A DNA stretch of 64,000 nt from Kitasatospora aureofaciens (GTDB lineage: Bacteria > Actinomycetota > Actinomycetes > Streptomycetales > Streptomycetaceae), in NCBI RefSeq assembly GCF_001188955.3, contig NZ_JPRF03000027.1, positions 46,211-110,210 of the forward strand, written 5' to 3'. Below, piece by piece: positions 17,063 through 25,221 of this stretch (position 1 is the first letter of the stretch; each line of letters begins with the position of its first letter). Under the pieces are notes generated by a model. That model worked only from the letters and a program-made list of their open reading frames with translations. It had not been told where the DNA came from and searched no databases. A program made the position numbers and the translations under genes.

Positions 17063-17647
17063 TCACGTGCGCCGCTTCGCCACCGCGTGAACGAACTCGG
17101 TGACCAGCGCGTCCTCGAACACCGGCAGGTCCGCCGGCTTGCGGCTGGTCACCAGCGGGCCCGGCCCGTCCCGGCAGACGTGCACCTCCTCGTCCACCCA
17201 CCGGGCACCCGCGTTGACCAGGTCCGTCCGCAGGCTCGGCCAGGAGGTGAGGGTGCGGCCGCGGACGGCGTCGGCCTCGATCAGCGTCCACGCGGCGTGG
17301 CAGATCGCCGCCACCGGGCGGCCGGAGGCGCAGCACGCGTGCACGAAGGAGACCGCCGCCCGGTCCAGCCGCAGCTGGTCCGGGTTGGCGACGCCGCCGG
17401 GCAGCACCAGCCCGTCGTAGTCGGCCGGGTCCGCCTCCGCGACCGGGCCGTCCACCGCGAAGGTGTCGCCGGGCTCGTGGTGCCGGACGGCCCGGACCCA
17501 ACCGGGGGCGGTGGAGAGCAGGCGCGGGACGCCGCCGGACTCGGCGACCGCCTGCCAGGGCGAGGTGAGTTCCTGCTGCTCGACGCCGTACGGGGCGACC
17601 AGGAACGCGATCGTCCGGCCGGTCAGGGTGGTCAGCGGCCAGCCCAT
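17063..17647 (-). CDS. DJ-1/PfpI family protein
   Basis: 194 residues. The type-1 glutamine amidotransferase-like fold shows FLVAPYGVEQQEL at the start, YDGLVLPGGVANPDQLR and the nucleophile elbow VAAICHAAW, whose cysteine is followed by histidine as in PfpI-type enzymes. Members act as glyoxalases, deglycases or stress hydrolases. The upstream PRC-barrel gene ends 3 bp before this start, so the two are one operon. Confidence 0.9.
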   Translation of the reverse strand: MGWPLTTLTGRTIAFLVAPYGVEQQELTSPWQAVAESGGVPRLLSTAPGWVRAVRHHEPGDTFAVDGPVAEADPADYDGLVLPGGVANPDQLRLDRAAVSFVHACCASGRPVAAICHAAWTLIEADAVRGRTLTSWPSLRTDLVNAGARWVDEEVHVCRDGPGPLVTSRKPADLPVFEDALVTEFVHAVAKRRT

Positions 17648-17650
17648 GGC

Positions 17651-17947
17651 TCAGTGCGGGCGGCGGGTGGTGAGGTCCTCGGCGGGCGGCGGGGCGGTGC
17701 CGACCCGGGCGCGGGGGCAGTCGAGGTGGACGGTGCGGTCCAGGTGGTCGACCCTGGCGACCAGGCCGACCGGAACGAGCACCCGGGCGCCCGGCACCCA
17801 GGGCTCGGCGTCGACCATCAGGTGGTCTCCGCCGTCCTGCTCGACCCGGCCGAGCGGGCCGTCGGTGGCGTGCACCTCGTACCCGACCAGGGCGAGGTCG
17901 GCGGCGGGGTGGGAGCCCGGGCGGTACTCCCACAGGTCGGTACTCAT
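17651..17947 (-). CDS. PRC-barrel domain protein
   Basis: 98 residues from the ATG at 17947 (MSTDLWEY). GYEVHATDGPLGRVEQ and GARVLVPVGLVARVD fit the PRC-barrel fold, which mediates protein or RNA contacts and is frequent in small streptomycete stress proteins. First gene of a two-gene operon with the PfpI protein, with 3 bp between the two. Confidence 0.82.
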   Translation of the reverse strand: MSTDLWEYRPGSHPAADLALVGYEVHATDGPLGRVEQDGGDHLMVDAEPWVPGARVLVPVGLVARVDHLDRTVHLDCPRARVGTAPPPAEDLTTRRPH

Positions 17948-17998
17948 GGGCACCTCGCGGTGGTTCGGTCCCCCGTCACGTCGCGCCTGCAATTCATG

Positions 17999-18439
17999 TC
18001 ACGCCTCCGGACGGTCCCAGGGGCGGCGCTCGGGCCGGTCCCAGGGGCGCCGCTCGCGCCGCTCCTCCCGCGCCGGACCGGCGGGCTCGGCCCGGCCGGC
18101 CCCCCGGCGCCGCCGCAGCAGCTCGGTGGCGGCCACCGAGGCGGCCACCGAGGCGGCCCAGACCACCCCGAGGGCGACGAGCACGGCGGTGGTCGGGGTG
18201 CGCATCCCGATGCCGAGACAGATCGACGTCATCACGAGCACGGTCAGCAGCACCCCGGCCGAGATCCGGCGCCCGGCGGCGTGCAGCGCGCGGAGGACCC
18301 GGTTCGGCGGCTTCGCCCCCATCGTGCTCAACTTCCGGTCGAGACGCGTGTCCTGGCGCAGGTCGGACTCGATCTCCTCCAGGAGCCGCCGCTCCCATCC
18401 GCTCAACGCGGGTCCGTCCATCTCGGTCACCTCCGACAT
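17999..18439 (-). CDS. DUF3040 membrane protein
   Basis: 146 residues from the ATG at 18439. LSGWERRLLEEIESDLRQD is the hallmark N-terminus of DUF3040 proteins. Two hydrophobic segments follow (ISAGVLLTVLVMTSICLGIG and AVLVALGVVWAASVAASVA). The C-terminal tail repeats ERRPWDRP twice, from a 24-bp tandem duplication. Function unknown; these are small actinobacterial inner-membrane proteins. Confidence 0.85.
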   Translation of the reverse strand: MSEVTEMDGPALSGWERRLLEEIESDLRQDTRLDRKLSTMGAKPPNRVLRALHAAGRRISAGVLLTVLVMTSICLGIGMRTPTTAVLVALGVVWAASVAASVAATELLRRRRGAGRAEPAGPAREERRERRPWDRPERRPWDRPEA

Positions 18440-18486
18440 TCCGGTGACGTGCTCGCATCCGGGCGGTTGCCCGGTACGGGGCGGCG

Positions 18487-18930
18487 TCAACCGCTCCGGG
18501 GAGCGCCTGTTCCGGCGTCCACGCGCCCGAAGGCCCGGGGACGGGCGAGCAGGCTGTCGTCCAGGACACCCAGCAGGGCGGTGGCGTCGCGGTGGACCTC
18601 GACCGCGCCGGCCGCCCGCAGCTCGGAACCGGCGTCCCCGCCGGTCTCCAGGGCGACGCAGGGCACCCCGAGCCGCCGCGCCGCCAGCACCTCCCGCACG
18701 CTCCCGGCGACGGCGACGGCGTGCTGGGGCTCGCCGTCCACCAGCTCCAGGGCGGCCCGTACGGGCTCGCCGCCGGGGTCGGCAACGGTCAGGACGGGTA
18801 CCCCGGGCGGTCGGGGGCCCGTCAGCACGACCGTCCAGCCGCGTGCGGCGCACTCGCGCAGCAACTCGGCGCCGCCGGGCAGCCGGGGCCGCCAGTCGGT
18901 ACCGAAGAGAGCCGCCGAGATCACCGTCAT
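18487..18930 (-). CDS. HAD-like protein lacking the catalytic aspartate motif
   Basis: 147 residues from the ATG at 18930. GGAELLRECAARGWTVVLTG resembles HAD motif II, and AVAGSVREVLAARRLGVPCVALETGG resembles motifs III/IV and the phosphatase cap region. Where motif I (D-x-D-x-T) should be, the sequence is ALFGTDWRP, so the nucleophile appears lost. It may be a non-catalytic relative or a decaying gene. Same direction as the DUF3040 gene, 47 bp upstream of it. Confidence 0.6.
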   Translation of the reverse strand: MTVISAALFGTDWRPRLPGGAELLRECAARGWTVVLTGPRPPGVPVLTVADPGGEPVRAALELVDGEPQHAVAVAGSVREVLAARRLGVPCVALETGGDAGSELRAAGAVEVHRDATALLGVLDDSLLARPRAFGRVDAGTGAPRSG

Positions 18931-19125
18931 GGTCACCGCTCCCGCTGCCGTGCTTCCGCGCCTCCGCCGCAGGCCACGCACCGTGCGCGCCCTTCCAGGT
19001 TAGGACGGCGCGGCGCGGCGCGCTGCCTGCCGGGGCACGGGCGCCCGCGCCGGCGAAACCCGCTTGGCGGGCGCTGCGCGGGCCGCCATACTCCGGACGT
19101 TCGCGGGCGAGCGGGAGGGGAACGC

Positions 19126-20169
19126 GTGGCGGTGTTCGGGTGCGCGGGGTGCGGTGCGGAGCTGACCGCGCCGGTGACGGAGGTGGCGCTGCCGCCGCAC
19201 GCGCACCGCGAGGGCGGGGACCGGTACCTGCCGCCGCTGCTGGAGCCGGGGACCTTCGCCCTCGACCCGGAGCCCTCCGAGCGACCCTGGCGCCCCTGGT
19301 CCTCTATCAGCCCGGCGGAGGCCGCCGCCCTGGGTGTGTACGCGCCGGTCGACGGGCTGTGGTCCGGCGACGGCGGCGCCGCCCTGCTGGCCCCGGGCGA
19401 CACCCGCGGCACCGCGCTGATCCCGGAGCGGTGCGACGGCTGCTGCGCCTGTGCCGGAGGTCCCAACCTGGCCTGCGAGCGGTGCGGGCGGACGGTGGGC
19501 GCCCGGATCGACGACTGCTACCGCTGGCAGGCGGTCTGGCTGTACCCCCGGGCCGTACGACGGCTCCCGGTCCAGGGACCGGCCCGGCCGGCCGGGGACG
19601 GCTGGACGGCTGCCCCCACGCCGCCCGTCGAGCCCCTCGGTTGGTGGAGCGACCGGTGGAGCGCCGCGGTCGGGGCCGCGCTGGCCGAGGTCCTGGCGGC
19701 CTCCGGCGGCGCGCCGGTGGCGGTGGCGCCGGGCCTGCTCGCCGAGACCTTCGGCCGCACCCTGCAGCGGCTGCTCCCGGCCGGCGCCCCGGTCCGCACC
19801 CTGGGCCCGGCCGGGCCCGGGCTCACCCCCGCCCCGATGCCGGACATCGCCCTCGTCCCCCGCCACCCGTGGACCGGCGCCGCCTGGCGGCCGCCCTCCG
19901 GCGGCACGGTGCCCGTCCCGCTGGACGCCGGGGTGTGGACGTACCTCGCCTTCCCGCCCGTCCGCCCCACCACCCGGCTGCCCGCCGGGGAGGAACGCGA
20001 CGACCCGCTGCCGCTGCGCCCGAACCGGCTGTTCGAGCCCGACCGGCGCCTGCTGCGCCACCGCCTCGCCCGGCTGCCCGCCGTCCGGCAGCCCTGGCTG
20101 CGCGCGATCTACGATCGGCTCGGCGACCGCCGCCACCACTCCCGGACCGCAACGGAGGGCACCCCATGA
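19126..20169 (+). CDS. Hypothetical protein with cysteine-pair (zinc-ribbon-like) segments
   Basis: 347 residues. The GTG at 19126 directly follows GGGAGGGG. The N-terminus has CAGCG; a middle region has CDGCCACAGG and CERCGRTVGARIDDCYRWQ, so several C-x-x-C pairs could bind zinc. The C-terminal half is rich in Pro and Arg with no motif I recognise. The stop overlaps the start of the VOC gene by 4 bp (ATGA), so the two are translationally coupled. Similar proteins are annotated in streptomycetes without function. Confidence 0.75.
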   Translation: MAVFGCAGCGAELTAPVTEVALPPHAHREGGDRYLPPLLEPGTFALDPEPSERPWRPWSSISPAEAAALGVYAPVDGLWSGDGGAALLAPGDTRGTALIPERCDGCCACAGGPNLACERCGRTVGARIDDCYRWQAVWLYPRAVRRLPVQGPARPAGDGWTAAPTPPVEPLGWWSDRWSAAVGAALAEVLAASGGAPVAVAPGLLAETFGRTLQRLLPAGAPVRTLGPAGPGLTPAPMPDIALVPRHPWTGAAWRPPSGGTVPVPLDAGVWTYLAFPPVRPTTRLPAGEERDDPLPLRPNRLFEPDRRLLRHRLARLPAVRQPWLRAIYDRLGDRRHHSRTATEGTP

Positions 20170-20555
20170 GGATCAACCTGACCACCGTGTTCGTCGACGA
20201 CCAGGACAAGGCGCTGCGCTTCTACACCGAGGTGCTGGGCTTCGTGAAGAAGGAGGAGGTCCCGCTCGGCGAGCACCGCTGGCTCACGGTGGTCTCCCCC
20301 GAACAGCCCGACGGCACCGAACTGCTGCTGGAGCCCGACAACCACCGCGCCGTCAAGCCCTACAAGGCGGCCCTGGTCGAGGACGGCATCCCCGCCGCCC
20401 AGTTCGCGGTGGACAACGTGCACGCCGAGTACGACCGTCTGCACCGGCTCGGCGTGCGCTTCACCCAGGAGCCGACGGCGCTCGGCCCGGTCACCGTCAC
20501 CGTGCTGGACGACACCTGCGGCAACCTCATCCAGCTCGCCCAGTTCCACCGCTAG
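20166..20555 (+). CDS. VOC/glyoxalase-family protein
   Basis: 129 residues, ATG at 20166 overlapping the upstream stop. It is one full VOC fold made of two beta-alpha-beta-beta-beta modules: FVDDQDKALRFYTEVLGFVK at the start, ELLLEPDNH in the middle and LDDTCGNLIQLAQF at the end. It looks like a glyoxalase or bleomycin-resistance-type dioxygenase relative. Metal ligands H/E/E are only partly obvious, so substrate and activity are open. Confidence 0.9.
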   Translation: MRINLTTVFVDDQDKALRFYTEVLGFVKKEEVPLGEHRWLTVVSPEQPDGTELLLEPDNHRAVKPYKAALVEDGIPAAQFAVDNVHAEYDRLHRLGVRFTQEPTALGPVTVTVLDDTCGNLIQLAQFHR

Positions 20556-20711
20556 CCCGGCAGAACGAACCAAGCGGACAAACGAACCAGCCGGGCCGCC
20601 CGCCGGCTGCGAGCTGCGGCAACTCCTCGGCTGCGGAGCACAGTTCGTGCTGCGCCGCGGGTACCCAGCTCTGTTCCGACGGCCGCCGCGAGCATGGGCC
20701 CGGCACCCGGC

Positions 20712-22160
20712 TCAGACCCGCCCTCGCTGCTCGGACGGTCGCGAACCACGCGCCGCCACCCGACTGTTGGACGTGGCGACGGCGAGGTCGCGGACCAGGA
20801 GCAGTGCGCCGGCGGCCAGTAGGGCGGCGGGGATGCCGGTCCAGGCGACGGTGAGGCCGATGGCCGTGTCGGAGCGGGCGAGCAGGCTCTGGGCGCAGGC
20901 GAGGCTGAAGGCGCCGCCGAGTTGCTTGGCGAGGGCGGAGCCCGCCGTGGCGGTGCCCATGTCGGCGGGCGGTACGCAGCTCTGGGTGGCCATGGTCAGG
21001 CCGCCCATCGCCGGGCCGGTGCCCAGCCCGATGAGCAGCAGGAGAACGGACGTCAGGGGAACGGGAGTTGACGGTCCGAGGGTGAGCAGCCCGGCCGTGC
21101 CGACGGTGAGCAGCGCGGCACCGGTCAGCAGGACGGAGCGGACCTGCCGTCCGCGCGTGACGGCGGCCGCGGTGAGCCGGTTGCCGACCGCCATGCCGAT
21201 CAGCAGCGGCAGGAGCAGCAGGCCGGAGGCGGTGGCGGAGTAGCCGCGCCGGTGCTGGAAGTACAGCGGCAGGAGGATCCCCACCGGCATGGCTGCGACC
21301 TGGAAGAGGAATCCGGCGGCCAGCAGCGCCGAGTAGGTGCGGTTGCGGAACAGCCGCAGTGGGAGCACGGGTACGGCGGCCCGCCGTTCGACCGGGATCA
21401 GGACTGCGAGCAGGGCGAGTCCGCCGAGCAGGCAGCCGCCGACCGCCGGGTCGCTCCACCGCCCGGCGGAGGCGTTGCCCTTGAGGCCGAGGCCGATCAG
21501 GACCAGGCCGAGTCCGCTGGTGAGCAGCAGGACCCCGGCCGTGTCGAGCCGGTCGGTCGGCGCGGTGGCGGGGCGGCATTGCGGGAGCACCAGGGCGATC
21601 AGCAGCCAGGCCGCCAGGCCGAGCGGGAGGTTGAGCCGGAACGCCCAGCGCCATCCGGCGTGGTCGGCGAGGAGGCCGCCGAGGATCGGGCCGCCGATCA
21701 TGCCGAGGACCGTCATGGCGGCCAGGACGGTCTGCATCCGGATCAGGCCCTGCGGACGGGACGGCGGGTGGAGGTCGCGGATCAGGGCCATGCCGAGGGT
21801 GAGCAGGGCGCCTGCACCCAGGCCCTGCACCGCGCGGGAGGCCACCAGTACCGGCATGGTGGTGGCCAGGGCGCAGGCGGTCGAGCCGGCCAGGAAGACG
21901 GCGAGCCCGCCGAGGAGTAACCGCCGTCGCCCGTAGAGGTCGGAGAAGCGACCGTAGACCGGCACGCTGACGGACGAGGTCAGCAGGTAGGCGGTGACCA
22001 GCCAGACGTACCAGGTGCCGCCGCCCCCGACCTGCTGGGCGATCCGGGGCAGTGCGGTGCCGACCACCGTGCCGTCGAGCACGGCGAGGAAGGCGCAACC
22101 GAGCAGCGCCGCGGTGGCCAGGGTCCGGTGGCGGGACCGGAGGTCCTGGTAGGGGTTCAC
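20712..22160 (-). CDS. MFS multidrug efflux transporter (DHA2/EmrB-QacA type, 14 TM)
   Basis: 482 residues with about 14 hydrophobic segments. The N-terminal FLAVLDGTVVGTALPRIAQQ and the loop motif GRFSDLYGRRRLLLGG are typical of the DHA2 drug:H+ antiporters; a further conserved patch is GMIGGPILGGLLADHAGWRWAF. The start overlaps the tetR stop by 4 bp, so the two form one transcript. Expected to export a toxic or signalling compound that the TetR protein senses. Confidence 0.93.
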   Translation of the reverse strand: MNPYQDLRSRHRTLATAALLGCAFLAVLDGTVVGTALPRIAQQVGGGGTWYVWLVTAYLLTSSVSVPVYGRFSDLYGRRRLLLGGLAVFLAGSTACALATTMPVLVASRAVQGLGAGALLTLGMALIRDLHPPSRPQGLIRMQTVLAAMTVLGMIGGPILGGLLADHAGWRWAFRLNLPLGLAAWLLIALVLPQCRPATAPTDRLDTAGVLLLTSGLGLVLIGLGLKGNASAGRWSDPAVGGCLLGGLALLAVLIPVERRAAVPVLPLRLFRNRTYSALLAAGFLFQVAAMPVGILLPLYFQHRRGYSATASGLLLLPLLIGMAVGNRLTAAAVTRGRQVRSVLLTGAALLTVGTAGLLTLGPSTPVPLTSVLLLLIGLGTGPAMGGLTMATQSCVPPADMGTATAGSALAKQLGGAFSLACAQSLLARSDTAIGLTVAWTGIPAALLAAGALLLVRDLAVATSNSRVAARGSRPSEQRGRV

Positions 22161-22792
22161 GCCTCCCCCGTGGTGGCGATCGCGCCGTGCAGGAAGAGGT
22201 CGACGAGTTCCCCGGTGGACAGCGGGTCGGGCATGCCCGCGCGGCCGGTGGACATCAGCAGCAGCTGGAAGGTGCCGGCGAGCCGTTCGGGGGCCAGCCG
22301 GAGGCGGTCGCGATCGGGTTCGAACAGGGCGGCGAGCGCCGCGCGGGGTGCGGCCAGGCCGGCTTCGCGGTCGGCTGACCGGCGCGCTTCGGCGGGTGCG
22401 GGGCGCTCGGCGCGTTCCGGGCGCCCGGCTCCGGCGAGGGCTCCGATGACGGCGCCGACCCGGGCCAGGTGGCCGCTCAGCACGTCGGCCGCCTCGGTGA
22501 GCCGGTCAGCGAGCGGCTGGTCGAGTTCGATCGCGGCCAGGTGGGCGACGGCGTCGTCGGGGCGGAGGGCCTCGGCCAGGCAGGCGGCGAGCAGGGCGTC
22601 CTTGTCGGCGAAGACGCGGAAGATCGTGCCCTCGCCGATGCCGGCCGCACGGGCGATCTTCGCGGTGGTCACCGCGGCGCCGTACTCGACGACCAGCGGG
22701 AGCGCGGCCGCGACGATCATGGCGCGGCGCTGCTCGGGGTCCATGGCCGGCGCACGGCGCCGGGCGGGCTGGGTGGAGGGGTTCTCTGCCAT
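22157..22792 (-). CDS. TetR-family repressor of the adjacent exporter
   Basis: 211 residues. The N-terminal helix-turn-helix is clear: AMIVAAALPLVVEYGAAVTT, then AKIARAAGIGEGTIFRVFAD. The C-terminal ligand domain is alpha-helical and not assigned to a ligand class. It lies upstream of and overlaps the MFS gene. A perfect palindrome starts 12 bp upstream of its own start codon, which strongly suggests autorepression of the tetR-MFS operon. Confidence 0.92.
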   Translation of the reverse strand: MAENPSTQPARRRAPAMDPEQRRAMIVAAALPLVVEYGAAVTTAKIARAAGIGEGTIFRVFADKDALLAACLAEALRPDDAVAHLAAIELDQPLADRLTEAADVLSGHLARVGAVIGALAGAGRPERAERPAPAEARRSADREAGLAAPRAALAALFEPDRDRLRLAPERLAGTFQLLLMSTGRAGMPDPLSTGELVDLFLHGAIATTGEA

Positions 22793-22803
22793 GCCTCCAA
22801 GTT

Positions 22804-22825
22804 ACGGAGTGAGTACTCACTCCGT
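22804..22825. promoter_or_regulatory. Perfect 22-bp palindrome, putative TetR operator
   Basis: ACGGAGTGAGT (22804-22814) is followed immediately by its exact reverse complement (22815-22825). It lies just upstream of the tetR start at 22792, in the promoter of the tetR-MFS operon. Length and perfect symmetry fit a TetR dimer site. Confidence 0.8.
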
Positions 22826-22835
22826 CAATGGGACA

Positions 22836-22876
22836 CGAGGAAGCGCGCACGGCCCGGGGGCGTGCGCGCTTCCTCG
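22836..22876 (-). terminator. 16-bp perfect hairpin terminator
   Basis: Arms 22836-22851 and 22861-22876 are exactly complementary around a 9-base loop. It lies 10 bp beyond the stop of the leftward acetyltransferase gene and just before the TetR operator, so it separates the two leftward units. Confidence 0.8.
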
Positions 22877-22886
22877 ACCCGGCGCG

Positions 22887-23483
22887 CTACGCGGGGTCGG
22901 ACGCCAGCCGCGCGTGCAGGTGCTCGTCGTTGTACGGGCCGTCGCCGTAGCGGAAGGAGGCCCGCAGGGTGCCCTCGTACGGGAAGCCGGCCCGGATGGC
23001 GACCCGGCAGGAGGCCTCGTTGCCCACGGCGTGGTAGAGCTCGATGCGGCGGACTCCGGCGGTGCGGACGCCCCAGGCGGTGACGGCGGTGGTGGCCCGG
23101 GTGGCGAGGCCGCGGCCGCGGGCGGCGGTGAGCAGCCAGTAGCCGACCATGGCGACGCCCTCGTCCCGGTCGGACCAGCGCAGGGCGACGTTGCCGCACA
23201 GGGCGCCGTCGGCAGCGTCGGTGATGGCGAACGAGGCCGTGCTGCCCTCGGCCCAGCGGGCATCGGCGCGGTCGAGGTAGGCCTCGGCGCCCGCGAGGTC
23301 GGTGGCGTCGCGCAGCGGATTCCAGCGGGCGACCTCCGGGTCGGCCGCGGCCGCCGTCACGGCGGCGAGGGTCCCGCCGGGCAGGTCGAGGCCGCGGCCC
23401 CATGGCCGGAGCAGGACGTCGCCCAGGTCGAGGACGTCGGGACGGAGGAGACGCTGGTCGGTCGCCGGGTCACTGGTGGTCAC
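22887..23483 (-). CDS. GNAT acetyltransferase (RimJ/RimL-like)
   Basis: 198 residues. The acetyl-CoA-binding segment is GYWLLTAARGRGLATRATTA, with the RGRGLA signature. VRRIELYHAVGNEASCRVAIRAGF and YEGTLRASFRYGDGPYND match RimJ/RimL-type N-acetyltransferases. The substrate could be a protein N-terminus, an amino acid or an antibiotic. Single gene with its own terminator. Confidence 0.9.
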   Translation of the reverse strand: MTTSDPATDQRLLRPDVLDLGDVLLRPWGRGLDLPGGTLAAVTAAAADPEVARWNPLRDATDLAGAEAYLDRADARWAEGSTASFAITDAADGALCGNVALRWSDRDEGVAMVGYWLLTAARGRGLATRATTAVTAWGVRTAGVRRIELYHAVGNEASCRVAIRAGFPYEGTLRASFRYGDGPYNDEHLHARLASDPA

Positions 23484-23547
23484 CCCGCCTTCCTACCCCC
23501 GTCTCCCCCGCGGCCGCCAGCGATTAATCCGGTACGGGGCGCGGCCC

Positions 23548-24936
23548 CTACGGCAGCGCGACGCCGACCGTCGCGGCCCAGATGCTGTCGTTCGAGGCCG
23601 TGGGCGCGACCGCGCTGCCCCAGGCCAGCACCAGCCGGTCGGGCGCCGGAGCGGAGAACCCGAAGGTGTCCCCGGGCCACACCGTGCTCGTACCGAAGTT
23701 CCGGGAGACCCGGACCGGGGCGGACAGCCAGCCCCGCGTGGTCAAGAAGGTCCGGAGGTACTGCGCGTAGCCGCGCGGGTCGCTGCTCGACAGCCAGCCG
23801 ACATAGGCCGTCCCGGGCGGTCCGGCCACGACCTGCATGACGTGCGGGACGTTCAGCGTGTCGGAGGGCACCTGCACCGGGGTGGACCAGGTCGCCCCGT
23901 GGTCCTGGGAGTACGACAGCCACCCGGTGTCGCTGTTCGAGCCCTGGGTGTCCCAGGTCGCGTACAGCGTCCCGTCCGGGCCGAGCGCCTCGCTCCCGTC
24001 GATCCACCACTCGCTGTTGTTCATCGACCCGGCGCCGCCGCCGACCCGCACCGGCGGTGACCAGGTCGCGCCGCCGTCGGTGGAGCGGGTCGCGTAGGTG
24101 TGGGCGACGGTCAGGTTGTCGGTCGGGACGTCGGTGACGACGTAGCCCTGGTAGAGCACGTCGATCGAGCCGTCCGCCTCGACCGTGACGGGCGCGCTGT
24201 CGGCCCCGCTGTTCGGGTAGCCGGGGCTGATGTGCGACATCGCGCTCCAGGTCCGGCCGCCGTCGGTGGACTTCTGCAGCACCGCGTTGACATCGCCGGT
24301 GGCGAAGGAGCAACTGCCGGACGCCGCGCAGACGAAGGTCACCGCCGCCGCGCTCGGCCCGTAGTCCCAGGTCAGGTAGAGCGTCCCGTCCGGGCCGGCG
24401 GTGACGAAGTCCCGGTCGCCCCAGTTGTTCGCGTCCGGCGGGGTGATCTGGCCGGCGGTCTTGAAGCTGGCGCCGTGGTCGGTGCTGACGTCCACGACGG
24501 GGAAGGTCAGGCCGGAGCGGGCGACCATGAACGCCACGTAGATCGCACCGTCGGGCGCGACGGTGATCGCGGGGTCCCAGGACCTGCTGCCGTTCTGTCC
24601 GGTGCTGCCGGGCAGCGTGAGCGGCGAACCGAAGGTGGAGCCGCCGTCCCGTGAGCCGGCGAAGCCGATGCCCTTGCAGCCCATCCAGGCGTCGTAGACG
24701 GCGTTCACCGCCGGATCGACGGCCTGTATGGTCTCGGCGTTCTGCCCGGAGCAGGGGGCCGAGATGTTCGTCGGGGTGCTGATCGCGTAGGCGGCGTCCG
24801 CGCGGGCGGCCGGGCCCGCGGGGACGGCGGTGCCGACCGGCGCGGCCTGCGCCGGACCGGTGGTGAGGGCGATGACGGTGGCTCCGGCACAGAGGCCGAC
24901 GAGCAGGGATCTGAGCCTGCCGGGACGTGCGCGCAC
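23548..24936 (-). CDS. Secreted sialidase-like (BNR/Asp-box) protein
   Basis: 462 residues. A signal peptide is visible (positive N-terminus, LLVGLCAGATVIALTTG, AQAAP). The mature protein carries at least five Asp-box motifs: SRDGGSTFG, STDHGASF, STDGGRTW, STDGGATW and SQDHGATW. This marks a beta-propeller of the exo-sialidase/BNR type. I could not confirm the catalytic Arg triad, Tyr and Asp of true sialidases, so it may be a binding or glycosidase protein of another specificity. Probably secreted. Confidence 0.8.
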   Translation of the reverse strand: MRARPGRLRSLLVGLCAGATVIALTTGPAQAAPVGTAVPAGPAARADAAYAISTPTNISAPCSGQNAETIQAVDPAVNAVYDAWMGCKGIGFAGSRDGGSTFGSPLTLPGSTGQNGSRSWDPAITVAPDGAIYVAFMVARSGLTFPVVDVSTDHGASFKTAGQITPPDANNWGDRDFVTAGPDGTLYLTWDYGPSAAAVTFVCAASGSCSFATGDVNAVLQKSTDGGRTWSAMSHISPGYPNSGADSAPVTVEADGSIDVLYQGYVVTDVPTDNLTVAHTYATRSTDGGATWSPPVRVGGGAGSMNNSEWWIDGSEALGPDGTLYATWDTQGSNSDTGWLSYSQDHGATWSTPVQVPSDTLNVPHVMQVVAGPPGTAYVGWLSSSDPRGYAQYLRTFLTTRGWLSAPVRVSRNFGTSTVWPGDTFGFSAPAPDRLVLAWGSAVAPTASNDSIWAATVGVALP

Positions 24937-25221
24937 GGGCTGATCTCCTCGGAGTGGAAGGGAGCCTGGGGGAACCTTGCGCGGAAGTGGCGGGCCGTCA
25001 GCAGCACGGCCGCGACCCGCCTCCGGACGGATTCCCCCGGGCGCCGGTCGCGAAGCCGCGCAGCTGTGGAGACAGCTCGGACGTCGTGTGCGCGGCCGGT
25101 TCAGATCCCGGAAGGCCGCGCAGGGGTCTTGCGCTGTCCCCGCGTGGCGGGATCGGAACCAGGCGATCGGACCCGTCTGGTCGGCCGACCGTCCGAACGC
25201 CGGACTCCGGTTGCGCCGCTC

